Below, one piece after another: positions 32,888 to 44,362 of a stretch of 64,000 bases of DNA. How positions within the stretch are numbered: the first letter of the stretch is position 1; each line of letters starts with the position of its first letter. The stretch is from Kappaphycus alvarezii (Eukaryota > Rhodophyta > Florideophyceae > Gigartinales > Solieriaceae). The notes below the pieces were generated by a model that was not told the origin of the DNA, searched no databases, and was given only the letters and a program-made list of their open reading frames with translations. The position numbers and the translations under genes were made by a program. The DNA lies in contig NADL03000704.1 of NCBI GenBank assembly GCA_002205965.3, forward strand, positions 1-64,000, given 5' to 3'.

Positions 32888-33840
32888 TAATTTCATCCCA
32901 CCATCGCAGAAGAAGCTAACAGATGCAATTCATCTGGCTGCGCAAGAGGCCTTGCCGCTCGGAAACATCCGCACCGGCGCCTTCCGCGCTAGCATGTCCC
33001 TCCCCGGAGCCAAAGGCTGGGTCTACTGTGCACCTTGCCCTGGATTGAGGACGCGCATCAAGAGGAAAGACTTCTCCGTGTGGTTCCAGTACTTTTGCCA
33101 AACCCCTTTATTCGCCCCAGGTACCCCTTGCAAAAGCAAAAGCAGGGTGTCCCTGAAATCCTGGATATCTATGGGGACCACTTGCTACATTGTTGCTATG
33201 GCTGCGAGCGGAATACTCGCCACAACAACCAGGTGACTTTACTGGGGAATGATCTTGCAAGAGCCGCCCGACATCCATCATTGAACCTCATTTACGCTAC
33301 CAAAACAGGACAAGGCCGGACATCAGGGCGATGGGATCTGTCGGTGGCACGGATTATTTTGACGTAACCTTCGTCAACCCGCTCGCTCCCTTCCACGCAA
33401 GAGCCGGGGCTTTCAACCCACTCACAAGCCTCAACGCAGCCCACGCAGAGAAGCAGCGGAAATACCAAGGGTTCCTTGCTGAGCTGCCTGGGAGAAACAG
33501 GCTGGTTCCTGTTCCCATCTCAACGCTTGGAGGCTGGCATCCGGCGGCGTTCTCCGTCCTCAGCGAACTCGCGAGGACTGTTGCCACTCGCGCAATGGAA
33601 CGCTTTTCGAAGGTTAGAGGCATTCTTTTACAGCGGCACTCCGCATTGACAGTAACCTCCAATGCCGCTTGTTTGCTGGTTGGCCGCCCTTTCACCTTCT
33701 GGTAGATTGGAATGCCATCTACAGTTTTCGACGAATTCTACGGTTTCACAATTGGCTTGGCCATTATACGTTATCTATGCTCCGGTACAAATTTACTTGG
33801 TACCAACCCACATATCTACCACAGTAAATTAACCCCCCAT
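32888..33840 (+). pseudogene. LINE sub-family B 3' half (zinc knuckle, RLE, 3' UTR)
   Basis: It starts at PSQKKLTDAIHLAAQEALP, continues with SLPGAKGWVYCAPCPGLRTR and a damaged knuckle. The RLE is open from 33331 to the stop at 33703-33705: MGSVGGTDYFDVTFVNPLAP, then EKQRKYQGF and GGWHPAAFSVLSEL. The 3' UTR ends ACATATCTACCACAG and AAATTAACCCCCC. B differs from A in the GFLAEL and MERFSKVRGILLQRHS motifs; a second B copy lies at 47384-48850. Confidence 0.8.
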
Positions 33841-33914
33841 TTCCCCCCATTTCATTTCTGAATTTTGAAATTCTGTTTTCAGAATTCTGTTTGCGTAAGC
33901 TCTCAATTGTGTGA

Positions 33915-36740
33915 ACACTTTTCCCAAGAAGCAACTTTTGCAAAACAACTCAATTAAAAAACAACTGTAAATGATTAGTGTAAACGGTACAGTAAAAAAC
34001 TAAATCAGCGGCAGTCAATGGCTTCAAACGCCGCTGTACTCAGAATGCCCCTGTTCCGCCTCAAAGGGATAACTGGATTATGGTCGGTGATCCCAATGCC
34101 CAATCTCCCACCCCTCCGCTCCCTGCTGCATCCTCCGACATCAACCCACATAGTCCCCTTGAACATATTCCCGCCCCGATGCCGACATGGATCCTGACAC
34201 ATGACAGGAATCTCCCTGCCGTAAATCAAGTTTCAGGTTCGTCCAGCTCCCAATCTGCTCCCGACCCGCCAACCATATCCTAATTACGGGATCCATCGCT
34301 GTCATCCCTCACCTTCCATTCCCTCCTCTCCACTTCCTTCTCTGTTCACACTTACATTCCTCGTCCAGTCCAATACACGGCTTACGAGCCATACTTCGCG
34401 GCCTTGTACCGAGTTTTATCTGGTCCCTCGCCAGAGAACAGGGCTTGAGCCGTCCTGGAGCTTCTTGCCATACGGAAGCTGTTTTCCGACAAAATCGCCC
34501 CCACGCTCTTGGCCAGTGTCGCCATGAAAATTGCTCCGGCCTTATTGATCGCATCCGCATGGCTTCCCGCCGCCTATATGATCGCCTCTTCGACGAGGCT
34601 ACCTCCTTGTTCACCTCCACCCTCCCCTCTCCGACTGCATATCCTCCCGCCTTCTCCCGCTCTGACACGGCCGTTCACAGATGACGCCATTTCCTCTCCC
34701 GGGGCAGTATTTTCCGGGCAATCGCTTCCCTTCTCCAAGTTGATCCCCCATACCCCAGCGAAGCTTATTTTCAGTCCTTTGCTTCTCTCCATCCCATGCC
34801 GACTTGCCCTATCTCTCTCATGGCCCCACTTCGTTTGTCACCACCGCGCAAGTTCTCTGTCTCGGACGTCCGCCATGCTATTCAAAGCTTGGGCTCTTCA
34901 ACCGCTCCTGGGGCCGATGATCTGTTCTTTGTGTTCCTGCGAATGCTACTCCGCCCGTCAGTGGGGATCACGCCTGACCGAGATTGCCTTCATGCTCTGA
35001 CAAAGTTTCTCAACCTCTGCTCGAACGCGAACCGCATGCCGCCCGTACTTCTCCGGAGGCCGTCTCACTGCGCTGGCAAAACCAAACGAGAGAATCCATC
35101 CTATCGCTGTCGAGCTTCTTTTTCGGGGCTTAATTTCTAGGCTCTCGACGCTCCCCCGTCCTTCGCTCATACCTTTTGCCCCATCAACTGGGGTTCGGCG
35201 TCAAGAACTCAGCCGAGGCGATCATTCACTCCGTGCGTTGTCTTTCCGAGCGCCCCAAGTTCCACGAACCAGTGTTGATCAGATTGACACCAACAAGACT
35301 TTCAATCGCAGTTCCTATCGCGGTGCAAATGTATGCCCCGGGTCTTGCATGTTAAGTGCAATATTTTTACCGTTCCTCTACAGAGCTTGCTTCCGTTCCT
35401 TACTAAGTCTGTAGTGCCGAGGGCACTCGGCAAGGGGATGCCCTCGGTCCCTTGATATTTGCTCCCACTCTTCACCCTCCCTTTCTCACGTTACAGGAGA
35501 AGTTCTCACCTGCTCTGAATACATGGTATGCAGATGACTGAAACATTTCCCTTCCACGATCCCAAGTCGCTGCCGCCGTCCATTTCATCCGGGTCGAAGA
35601 GTGTCCTCTTGGATTCTAGCTGAACCTTTCTAAACCCCGATTTTGTGTTTTCTCCCCTTCCTACATCCCTTTATCACTTCCCTGCCCCTTTTCTATACCC
35701 CCGGTTTGGTTGCGGTGGAATCTCCAATTGGTTCTGATACGTGTGTTTCCGAGTTCTTGACTGAACATCAATCCGCCGAAGACCATATCTTCCAGTTCCT
35801 CCGAGCTTTCGGCGATGCGCAATTGGCTTTCCATCTCCACCGATTCTGCGCGAATGCCTCTAAGGTCATGCACTTGATACGTACGTTTCCCCCTACTCGA
35901 TCTGCGGTACCCGCCGCCAGCTTCGATCAAAAGCATAGGGAACTATTCAACCAGTAGCAGTTGCCCTTCTCGGATCGGGCCTGGCTCTAGACCTCTCTTC
36001 CCTTTTCAATGGGCGGTCTCGGTCTCCTGCAAACGTCGGACATCACATAGGCGGCTTACGCGGCATCTGCTATCGATTCTTTACATCTGATCTCCAAGCT
36101 GCTGGCCTTTTCCTGCAACCACCGCTTGGAAGACGCCGCCGGTCTACAATCTTGCTCCTATCTTCCCGCCATCTGCAGCCGTCTTCGTCGCTAACGGATA
36201 CTGCTCTTTTCGAGCGTTGTTCTTCGCCCGTCCCTGGTAAAAGACTCCAATCTACGATTACAACTGAACTCATATTTAGGAAGTCTGACATATTCTTGTC
36301 CGCGGCAGCAGCCGACAGTGCCCCGCTCCTTTCCGTGCGCAAATCCTCCTCTTCTGTTTCTCTTCGATTCCTCATCCCCACTGTGGGAACTACATGGCCT
36401 CACTATGCGGAAGTCCTCCCTGGCTATCAGTCTCGGTATTGCGCTATTCCCATGATCTACTCGTTGTAGGGTCCGCTCCCGGCGCTGTTTCGACGTCGCG
36501 CCCGTCTTGGATCCAAGCGGCCAATATGCGTTGACCTGCATGTACGACGATAGCATGGCCGCCGACATTACGTCCTTCGCGAAGTTTTCGCCCGCTTCTG
36601 TAAGGAAGTCGGGTCGCTGAACTCTTCGAATGAGCGCTGCCCATTCTGTGTAAGTTCCGAATACCCTCCAGACCCGATGTTCGACACCTTCCGGTGCCAT
36701 GCTGCTGTTCGCCCTTGCGCAGATGGCTCTTTTCGTCAAC
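33915..36740 (+). mobile_element. LINE family C, decayed copy (C3)
   Basis: LINE homology starts near 33991 after a leader shared with copy C1. It covers the end of ORF1, the ATGA overlap at 34201-34204, ORF2 N-terminal and RT regions and the thumb. The knuckle region with SVSLRFLIP and DVAPVLDPSGQ-like readings lies in shifted frames near 36470-36540. Stops and shifts are abundant. It is closely related to C1, so the pair probably spread or duplicated as one derivative. Confidence 0.75.
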
Positions 36741-36929
36741 ACATGTGATGTCACCAAAAACGGCGAAAAAAAAGAAAATATGCTGCGCTGGCAGAGTTGG
36801 CATGCTGCGCTGGCTGCGCTATATTTCACAATTTATTTTCAATTAATTTTAGAGGGACGCTGTGCACTGTACCGTAGCGGTGCTGCACTGGCATAAATAC
36901 TGCTCAGGTGCCACAGATTTCGGGTGTTT

Positions 36930-37558
36930 CAAACTGTATACAAGGAGGTAAGAGGGGATGCCTTGGGCACCGGTCATGGGGCTAAATAAGGGTATTTTTT
37001 AGTGATATGGATATTGCAGCTGGTGTGAACCACTGGAAGGAATATTCGTGGACTGCATTGGAGGTAGGGATATTTTGGGGGAATTGTTTGGCTCTGATCT
37101 AGAGGACTAAGATATTAAGGAAGAAATCTAGATATTGATGATAATAGTATCTGCTGCTAGTCTTTCTAGTTCACAAGATTCCATTTGATGCATTTTATGT
37201 TTCTTAGTATGTTTGTTTGGGACTGCATTGTTAGCCAAAAAGTCTATAAAAGCTGAGTAAATTGCTTCCTCTTGTCAAGGTGAAGCAAGTTGGCAGACAA
37301 CTATAAGTCAAGTCCCGAGTAGTAGGAAGTTGACAGTCAACTTCAAACTCGAGATCCAATTTTCTTACGCTGGTCACAGAGCGTCAGTGGTCGACCCTGC
37401 CCCTTCTATACTTTCTTGTACCCCTTTCAACTTTCGTCTTTACCTAACCGTTTTTCTCCGTTCAACTATACCACGGTAGCACTTTTTTCACTTGCAAAAC
37501 CTCCTTCTTGGGGTAATCGGTTCTGAGTATCTCTTCTCCTGACGATTTACCACTATCA
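36930..37558 (+). repeat. Gypsy-type LTR copy (probably solo)
   Basis: From about 37130 it aligns with the LTR at 2790-3509: TATAAAAGCTGAGTAAATTG, the GCAAGTTGGCAGACAACT block, the CTATACCACGGTAGCAC block and the end CTATCA at 37558. The part before 37130 aligns better with 46240-46340 than with the first LTR, so these two form a sub-family. The 5' boundary is unclear. Confidence 0.7.
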
Positions 37559-37677
37559 ACATGCCTTATTACCGTTCTCTCTCAGCGATTCCAAAATTTT
37601 CTATCGTGTCGCAACCCATCCAGCAGTGGATATTCCCCAGGATGCCCATCTTCCCCTTTCAAGAGTCGTTGACCTGA

Positions 37678-37742
37678 CCTTCTTATGGATATATCGGATA
37701 TAGCTTCCAAGAGTAAAACACCCAAACCATTCTCCCTTCTTA
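37678..37742 (+). mobile_element. LINE A micro-insertion (49 bp) with 8-bp target duplication
   Basis: The body (37686-37734) holds GGATATAGCTTCCAAGAG and ACACCCAAACC. CCTTCTTA flanks it (37678-37685, 37735-37742). Confidence 0.75.
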
Positions 37743-38160
37743 ATGATGACACGCAATTGCCTCGCCGGCGAAAGGATTCGATTTTACTTTGATCAGGCAG
37801 AACTCTGCACAGTATAGTTGCTCTCCTTCTTCCGATTCATGCGTCCTCCTCTCTAGAACATATGAAGTCAAGCGGGAACGTTTTCAAAACATGTAAAACA
37901 AAACATGTGTGGTGATGGCCTTGAGATGGAATTTCACCGCATGGCTTTTGATATCTACGGCTCTGTTGGTCATTGAACTGAAGATGGACTGCACCATATC
38001 TCCGAATACATGGCATCTTGAAAGGGGACCATCTATGTCTCCGAACGCGAACTTCTCTTGCTTATCCGTTTAGATTCCCGCCGCTAGAAGTGGCAGACGG
38101 CGAAGTTAACTACCCCATCATTCCCCCTTATCTTGAGCTCCTTGACTCTGCAAAGAACTG
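37743..38160 (+). mobile_element. LINE family E, C-terminal RLE remnant
   Basis: A segment at about 37910-38070 reads MEFHRMAFDIYGSVGH and ISEYMAS, matching the end of the endonuclease domain at 56690-56820 and 57382-57440 (HSMAFDIYGSAGPG, IADYIALRKGSS). It is short and broken by stops. Confidence 0.5.
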
Positions 38161-38179
38161 CAATTGCAATCAATTTCAG

Positions 38180-39055
38180 AAAACTTTACTACAAAGAGAT
38201 ATAACAGTCCTATACCAGTCTTCCACCGAAAGTCTCTTTCTCTCTAGACTTTTGCTTTGCAAACACGGTGAACGGTCGCGCCCGGCCACCGCCATACGTT
38301 CCTACCCGTGAAAGCCCTTTCATACACAGTGCCCAAGGTACTCATCATGGAGACCCTGCATCCATGCTGCTTTTATTCCTCAACATGCAATCCCTCATCC
38401 ACCGCAAAGGCAGAGAGCTGGAGATCGTCCAAACTCATAGGTTCTTTTCCGAGCATGCGCCGTGTTCTGCGCCTTCTCTCCTACAAGGGTTCTGGCTGCG
38501 GGCTTCACCTGAACATTTGCAAGACCGGCATCTTCCAGCCTCTGGTCTCCTCCTCTCACCGCTCCACTTTCATCTCCGGGTTCCCCCTTTCCGATTGCGC
38601 CTGAGGCAGGATCGATCTCCTCGGCGCACCCATGGATGACCGGTCCTTCAACGATACGTTCCTCCGCACCAACAGTGCCGCCCACCGCCGCACTCTTGAC
38701 CATCTGCACCTGATAGGCAACACACATTCCCGGTTCCATACGCAAAAAATCTGCATTTCCACATTTCTACTTGCCCACGCATTTAAACTCTTGGATCTTT
38801 CCTATGCTATCCCAGCTGTCAAGGAGCTCTGCGCCCTTGAGTGCTCCTCTTACGAGCCGCAGAACAAATTCCATTTCCCCAGCAACGCGTTGTCCAGGTC
38901 TCCCTGCTCCTCTCACAAGATGACCAAGGATGTACCCCACTCTCTCCTTTCCCCCAGGGAGCTGCACAATCCAACATCCTTGATGCAGACTTCCTCCGCG
39001 CCAGGACTGCTTCTTAGCTTACTCCGCGCTCCTGATCCCTTCTATTGAAAAACAA
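38180..39055 (+). mobile_element. LINE RT fragment (motif B to thumb), RLE-type
   Basis: The plus strand reads GTHHGDPASMLLLFLNMQSL, a degenerate form of the GTQQGDPLG motif, then GCGLHLNICKTGIF. A thumb-like segment follows (RRTLDHLHLIGNTHSRFHT, LAHAFKLLDLSYAIP). The catalytic box is not seen. Family E or a relative is likely. Confidence 0.5.
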
Positions 39056-39689
39056 GGGATGAAGGAGAAAGGAATAGCTTTTGGCAGTAGACGAGACGCG
39101 GCGGAGTCGTCATGCAGCTGTATGGCTACAGCGGGATGGAGCAGGGAAGGCTCTTCTGTGCGTTTCCCTTCGCTCCTTTACTCACAATTTGTTATCCAAA
39201 GTAAGCCTACATAGCAATGTTGAGAGTAGGGAACAGCAAGTAAGGTCAATTACATCATAGGGCGAAGTGAATCATGATTCATTCAGATTAGACAGCATCA
39301 AGGTGCATCAATCCATTATTCTGGTGCTTGAAGCAAGGCATTGCACCAAAAAGGTAAGTGCTAGGATCCTTTTCAAGGAAATATTTCACAATCTGATAGA
39401 CGAAAGCTGACCGGACCAGGTCAAATTACGCAACCCATACTACTTATGGACAGCTAGACAAGCACAACTTATACATTGTGGAGTTCCATTTCTGAATATA
39501 TCGCCACTCCTTGGTCATTAAAGCACGACACGGGTCTTCTCTCCGGGTCTCTGGCCAATTTTGCTTTTCCCTTTATGATTTATGATTTTGGTTCTTTCGA
39601 CCCCCTAGTCTTGCAGCTGAACTGGTGCGGAAATTAACCTACCTAAAACGAGGACTGCAAGCTACCAGGATCGAGGTCCATCGGCTAGG
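39056..39689. other. No gene recognised
   Basis: About 630 bp without a supported ORF or a match to other repeats in the window. Confidence 0.4.
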
Positions 39690-39818
39690 CAAGTTTTGGA
39701 CGTAGTTCCTTCCCCATTACTATGTCGGTATACCACTTTTGAGTCGATTTTGGTTGTCTGGAAATCATGGGATAGATCGGATATATCTTCCAAGAGTAAA
39801 ACACCCAAACCTTTTCCC
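39690..39818 (+). mobile_element. LINE A 3' UTR insertion, about 129 bp
   Basis: The full UTR block is present: TACTATGTCGGTATACCA, TTTTGAGTCGATTTTGG, GGATATATCTTCCAAGAG and CCTTTTCCCC. A diverged flank (AGTTTTGG near 39682, AGTTCTTG at 39819) may be its target duplication. Confidence 0.7.
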
Positions 39819-40032
39819 CAGTTCTTGACTGCCGTTCCGTTCCACTCCTGCTACTCCACTCAGACTGCCCATCTCCGCATCCGTCGCCGGGCTTTTCCCC
39901 TTAGCCCGGTCGCCACCCTTCCACCGCGTCGGTCTGTGAGTCATATTGGCCCATATTTCTACAACACCATCTCGCCATGCCCGGCTATTCATATTCCACC
40001 CGACTCCGGTGCTAATACTGCTATAAGCCCCA

Positions 40033-40596
40033 TGTGAAAATTGGAAAAATAATTTTACAAGTATTGGAAAACTATTTAACTGGTTTTCCATATCGAATAC
40101 AGTGATGGAGAAATTGTGGGACAATTTCTTATCGGAGGCCAACAATTTTTTTATTTATTCTGAATCACCGAAAATAATTTTATTTATTTTCACTGGCCCA
40201 TTTCTATACTGTATTACACGTGAAGCAATTCTTATGTCTTTCAGTTGGTTTTTATATTCTGCAGTTATAATTTCTGGAATTATATTACCAGCAAATTATT
40301 ATTTGGATTAATGCTCACCTGGATAATTACTCTTTAATTATTATTGGGCATGATTTTGGTCTACAATAATTACTATACTGCTGGGACCATCTTTGTAGGT
40401 TTCTACTCTGCTCTGCGGTATAAGTAGTCTCAGGCTGTTGGAAAATTTTAGAAAGCCTCGGGCCATCGAACTAAACCCGTCGATCAAGAAATATTGGCTT
40501 TCTTTTTAATAATATTCTCAATCCTATTCAGGTAATTTATTATTCATTTATTTCGAATAATCTTTTTGGATCTACGCATATCATTTAATTTTTACA
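40033..40596 (+). repeat. 5' LTR of the copia fossil
   Basis: 564 bp, TG...CA. It aligns along its length with the two 554-bp solo LTRs at 9230 and 56828 but is clearly more diverged, sharing for example GTATAAGTAGTCT and the GCCATCGAA block. The shared GTATAAGTAGTCT may hold a TATA-like element. Confidence 0.85.
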
Positions 40597-40609
40597 GTTA
40601 TGGGCCCAG
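40597..40609 (+). promoter_or_regulatory. Primer binding site for initiator tRNA-Met (internal, half-tRNA type)
   Basis: GTTATGGGCCCAG directly follows the LTR. It is complementary to the anticodon arm of animal-type initiator tRNA-Met (CUGGGCCCAUAAC), not to the tRNA 3' end. Drosophila copia is known to prime from such a tRNA half. The ATG of the site is also the start of the gag-like frame. Confidence 0.8.
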
Positions 40610-42411
40610 ATCCCTCCGAACTTCCTTCAAAGTCGAAATTTTCATGGGATGTCAGAACGGCTCCTTGGACAGATGTTAAAGGACCTCTAGAAAAATATTT
40701 TGATGCTGTACACAAATGGAAATGTTTCTATGATTTATTATCAGCATCAATTCTAATAAGGTTCCGAAAACTGTACAAGGTCTTGTTTTACAATCAAAAT
40801 TATATGGACGAGCTCTTGATATCTGTAAGAAAATTCCAGATACAGAAACTCAATCCGAAAATGGTGCATTGGCGATTGCCAACGCTATTCAGAAGGTGTA
40901 TCTTCTATCATCAATATCTGTTACATTTCAAAATTTTCTGGATCTTTTTCACACTACTATTGGTGATAATGAGTCTTTTAAAAATTTTGAATCACGATTT
41001 GATGCTCAAATTGCCCGATTTCATGCGTCTACTAGCACTTCGAAATTACCTGAAACACTGGTATAATTTATACTCCTAGCTACTCGAAAATTAATTCAAA
41101 CTAGCTAGTATCTATTTTGGCTGCTGCATCTCCGAAGCACAATGAAGAACCAGATATGGAAAAAGGAAAAACTTTAGAATTAATCAAATTTTCCGAAATA
41201 TCATCTATTTTTCGGGCGTGCGATAAACCAAAAAACGTATCAAAAAAATAATGGGAATTCGCAAAAATATGTTTCTTCAAATAAATTAAGTATTTCATTC
41301 GGAGAAAAGAAAAACTTCAGTTAAAACCCCAAGCATAAACTACCCCCTGAAGAATTCGCTGCACTCAAGACAAAATCAAATTGTGACTGATGTTTTGAAA
41401 TTGGACATTGGGCTTACGGAAAAAATAAATGCATGGGTACTAAAAGTTTTTCAAAAATTGAAAATACCGAAAAAATCAAAAAAAAGTATGCCTGGTTCTG
41501 TAAAATTTCACATGGCTAAAACTTTGATTGATTATCCATCAAACGAATTCTACCCAGCTCCGTTACTTAGTGATGGAGCACCGTATGGCGGAATGGGAAG
41601 TGTTGAATTACGAGCACTTTCAAAACTTATTATACCTGAATGGATTTGAAAACTAGATGATCTTCCAGAATCTATCAAAGAAGCTCACTTCTGACAATAT
41701 GAAAATGGAGCTCATTCAAGCCTAAAAAGAAAAATAATCGCTCTATATTTTTACCAGCTATTTCAGATAATGGTGATAAGGTCAAAATAAGGCATCTGAT
41801 AATTCGTGGATCATCGCAATGGATCATCGGAAGAAATGTTACAAAAAATTCAAATATCATTCATATGGCGGGTAACCGCATAGAGTTCAATTCCACAAAT
41901 AATTCAACGGATTCAGTAACACTGCTAGATCATGGTCATCATTGCTATGTTCTCGGAAATATATTTATATAAACCTCCGACCATATTGAAAATTCATTTC
42001 TATCAACAATAAGTTCCAACAGTATCAGTACAACCAAAAATTTATCTTGGGCGTAAAATAGAGAATAGTTAATAAAGCCCACAAACATGTACGTGGTTAA
42101 TCAAATTATGATGCTGTGGAATTATTATTACAAATAATTTTTTTCTGGGACGATGAATGCAAAAAATATTTATCAAACATAGTTGACTCCTGCAAATTTT
42201 GCGAGGTCACATAGAAACAATCTCATCCTCGTGTAGTATCTATAAGTTCTTTATCTCGCGGATTTAATGAATTGGTTTGCATCACTTCTTTAGGAAAAAA
42301 TTGGATATTTTTCACATCATGGACTCAGTTACCAGATATTCTACTGGTCTTTTTGTGCACTCCTTGAAAATGGAAAATTGTATTAACTGTTTTGAAGCTC
42401 TCTGGTAAGCA

Positions 42412-42717
42412 CCTTTTTGGAGGCTGGCACCCAGACGCGTACGCGGTGCTAACCGATCTCCCGCGGAACGTGGCCGTTCGAGCGATGGAGACCTATGGGA
42501 TGGTTAGAGCGGTGCTTACCCAAAGGCACTCTTCTGCGACCGTCATGTCCAACGCGGCATGCCTGCTCGCTGACATTGAGCCGGCCCTGTAGGGAAGTTC
42601 ATGTACTGTATTGTTACCCATCAGCGACGACTTATCCCGCATAACGCATTAGCCGCGTGGATATAACCGACCACATCTTCCATGCATTAAATTAACCCAA
42701 AAAGTTCCCCCTTTTTG
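42412..42717 (+). mobile_element. LINE A 3' fragment (290 bp) inside the copia fossil, 8-bp target duplication
   Basis: The body (42420-42709) starts at GGCTGGCACCCAGAC (GWHPDAYAVLTDLPRN), ends its ORF at SNAACLLADIEPAL, and finishes with ACCGACCACATCTTCCAT and GTTCCCC. CCTTTTTG flanks it at 42412-42419 and 42710-42717. It therefore inserted after the copia element did. Confidence 0.85.
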
Positions 42718-44362
42718 TAAAACCCCTAATCCCTAATAATATAATGGGAGATCAGGCGTCTGGCAATGATATTTTTAAAAGCTATCTAGACGAAAAAGGG
42801 ATTTATTTTGTCCTACTAGTTCTCGCCGCCACAGAAAAAATTCTATTGAATCGAAACACAAAATATTAAGAGATATATACCTACGGTTAAAATTATCTGA
42901 ACCCCATGGAAATGATACTTTTCGCGTTGCTCGAATGTTTCAAATATCAAATGATTTATATGGAAACTATGTTGTATCTTTATACGAACTCGCTACTGGT
43001 CACGGAAGACCCATCGATAATGCTGGTCCTCAAAATATACCGAATGATTTAAAAAGGTCTCATGATGAGCTAATTGCCAAGAGAAAATTAAATCTTATCC
43101 TGAAATCGAAGTCTGTGACCTATATTCCAATTAATGTTGGCGATACTGTGGAAATTTTTATTCATCCGCCAAACCAAAAATAGGATCGTGGTCATCTCCC
43201 AAAGGAGTCTTAAAGTCCGACAAAAAATATCTTATTGTTGCAGTTCCTGGACATAATCGAAGATTTAATAATGCAGCAATTGAAGACGTTCGTACTCAGT
43301 CTCGTCAAATAAGCTTGCGTATCAAATTCAAAAAGCGAATGATTTACTGAACGAGTCAATTGGTAGTTCTGTTGATGAAATTTCAGAAAATTGTGAACAA
43401 TTAAGTACTAATGAAATCAGGAATTTATGTAAAAAAATATTGAAGAACATTTTGATGACTGTGGTTTTAATCAAACTGAGGCAGAAAAGGATGAAAATAT
43501 TTCAGAATCTAAAAATATATTGTCTCTTGAACATGCACCGAATGAAACCGAAAATAACTTTCGTAAGCCTGAAAATTTAATTCACATTCCATTGAATGAA
43601 AATGGTGCAGGTGATGCTCATGAAAATGAATTATTACCTGGAACAGAATAGGAATCTTAGGAAAAAATAAGACCTGGATCTTTATTATTGGAGGTTTGGA
43701 TCTAAAAAGCTTTTAATTCATCAACCATCGGGATTTCCATCTCAAATTATTTCAAATGCTTACAGAAAAGAAGAAAACAATTTTTTAAGAACTTGTTCGA
43801 ACATTCATATATCAAAAATTCTTCCGGGCTCAAATGTAATATCCAGTCACGTCGTTTTATATAAGACTAAAATTTTAGATGGTGGAAAATATTAATGCAA
43901 GGCACGGATTGCTCCGCATGAAAATGAGGACAAGGAGAAAAACAATCTAAAGACAGATTCAGAATATTGTTCCCCAAGGGCAACTGGAATGCTTTTATCC
44001 GTTGCTACATTTTTGAAATGGAATTTATCAAAGGTCGACGTCAAATCAGAATTTTCACAATCTGGATCAGCACTTCGCTATTTTTACGTGAGGCTCCCTC
44101 TATAATGCACAGAAAAATCCGTTTATTGGTTATTATTTTCTAAATTGTATGGCTTATTAAACGCGAATGCAAAATGGCAAATACATTCGGATAATACATT
44201 TTTTGATCTTGGTTTGAAATCGGTGGTTTATATTCCTCAATTATCTTTTTTTATGCTCAAGAAATTCATTGATACTACTTGTTGTTAAATTGGTTGATTA
44301 CGTACATATTGCTGGACTGGATCAATTCAAGGAATAATTTATTCGAGAACTTGGCTGCCAAA

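Larger units (their letters stand above)
40033..44362 (+). mobile_element. Copia-type LTR-element fossil (5' LTR to RT region)
   Basis: The 5' LTR (40033-40596) starts TGTGAAAA and ends TTACA. It is followed by a tRNA primer site, a gag-like region opening MGPDPSELPSKSKFSW, and a protease-region marker (SSQWIIGRNVTK near 41815-41850). An integrase C-terminal region (about 42930-43330, with SLYELATGHGRP) and RT (about 43890-44300, ARIAPHENEDKEKNN and SKVDVKSEF) follow. A LINE A piece is inserted at 42420-42709. The element stops at minus-strand LINE A sequence; no 3' LTR is seen. It is old, with many breaks. Confidence 0.85.
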
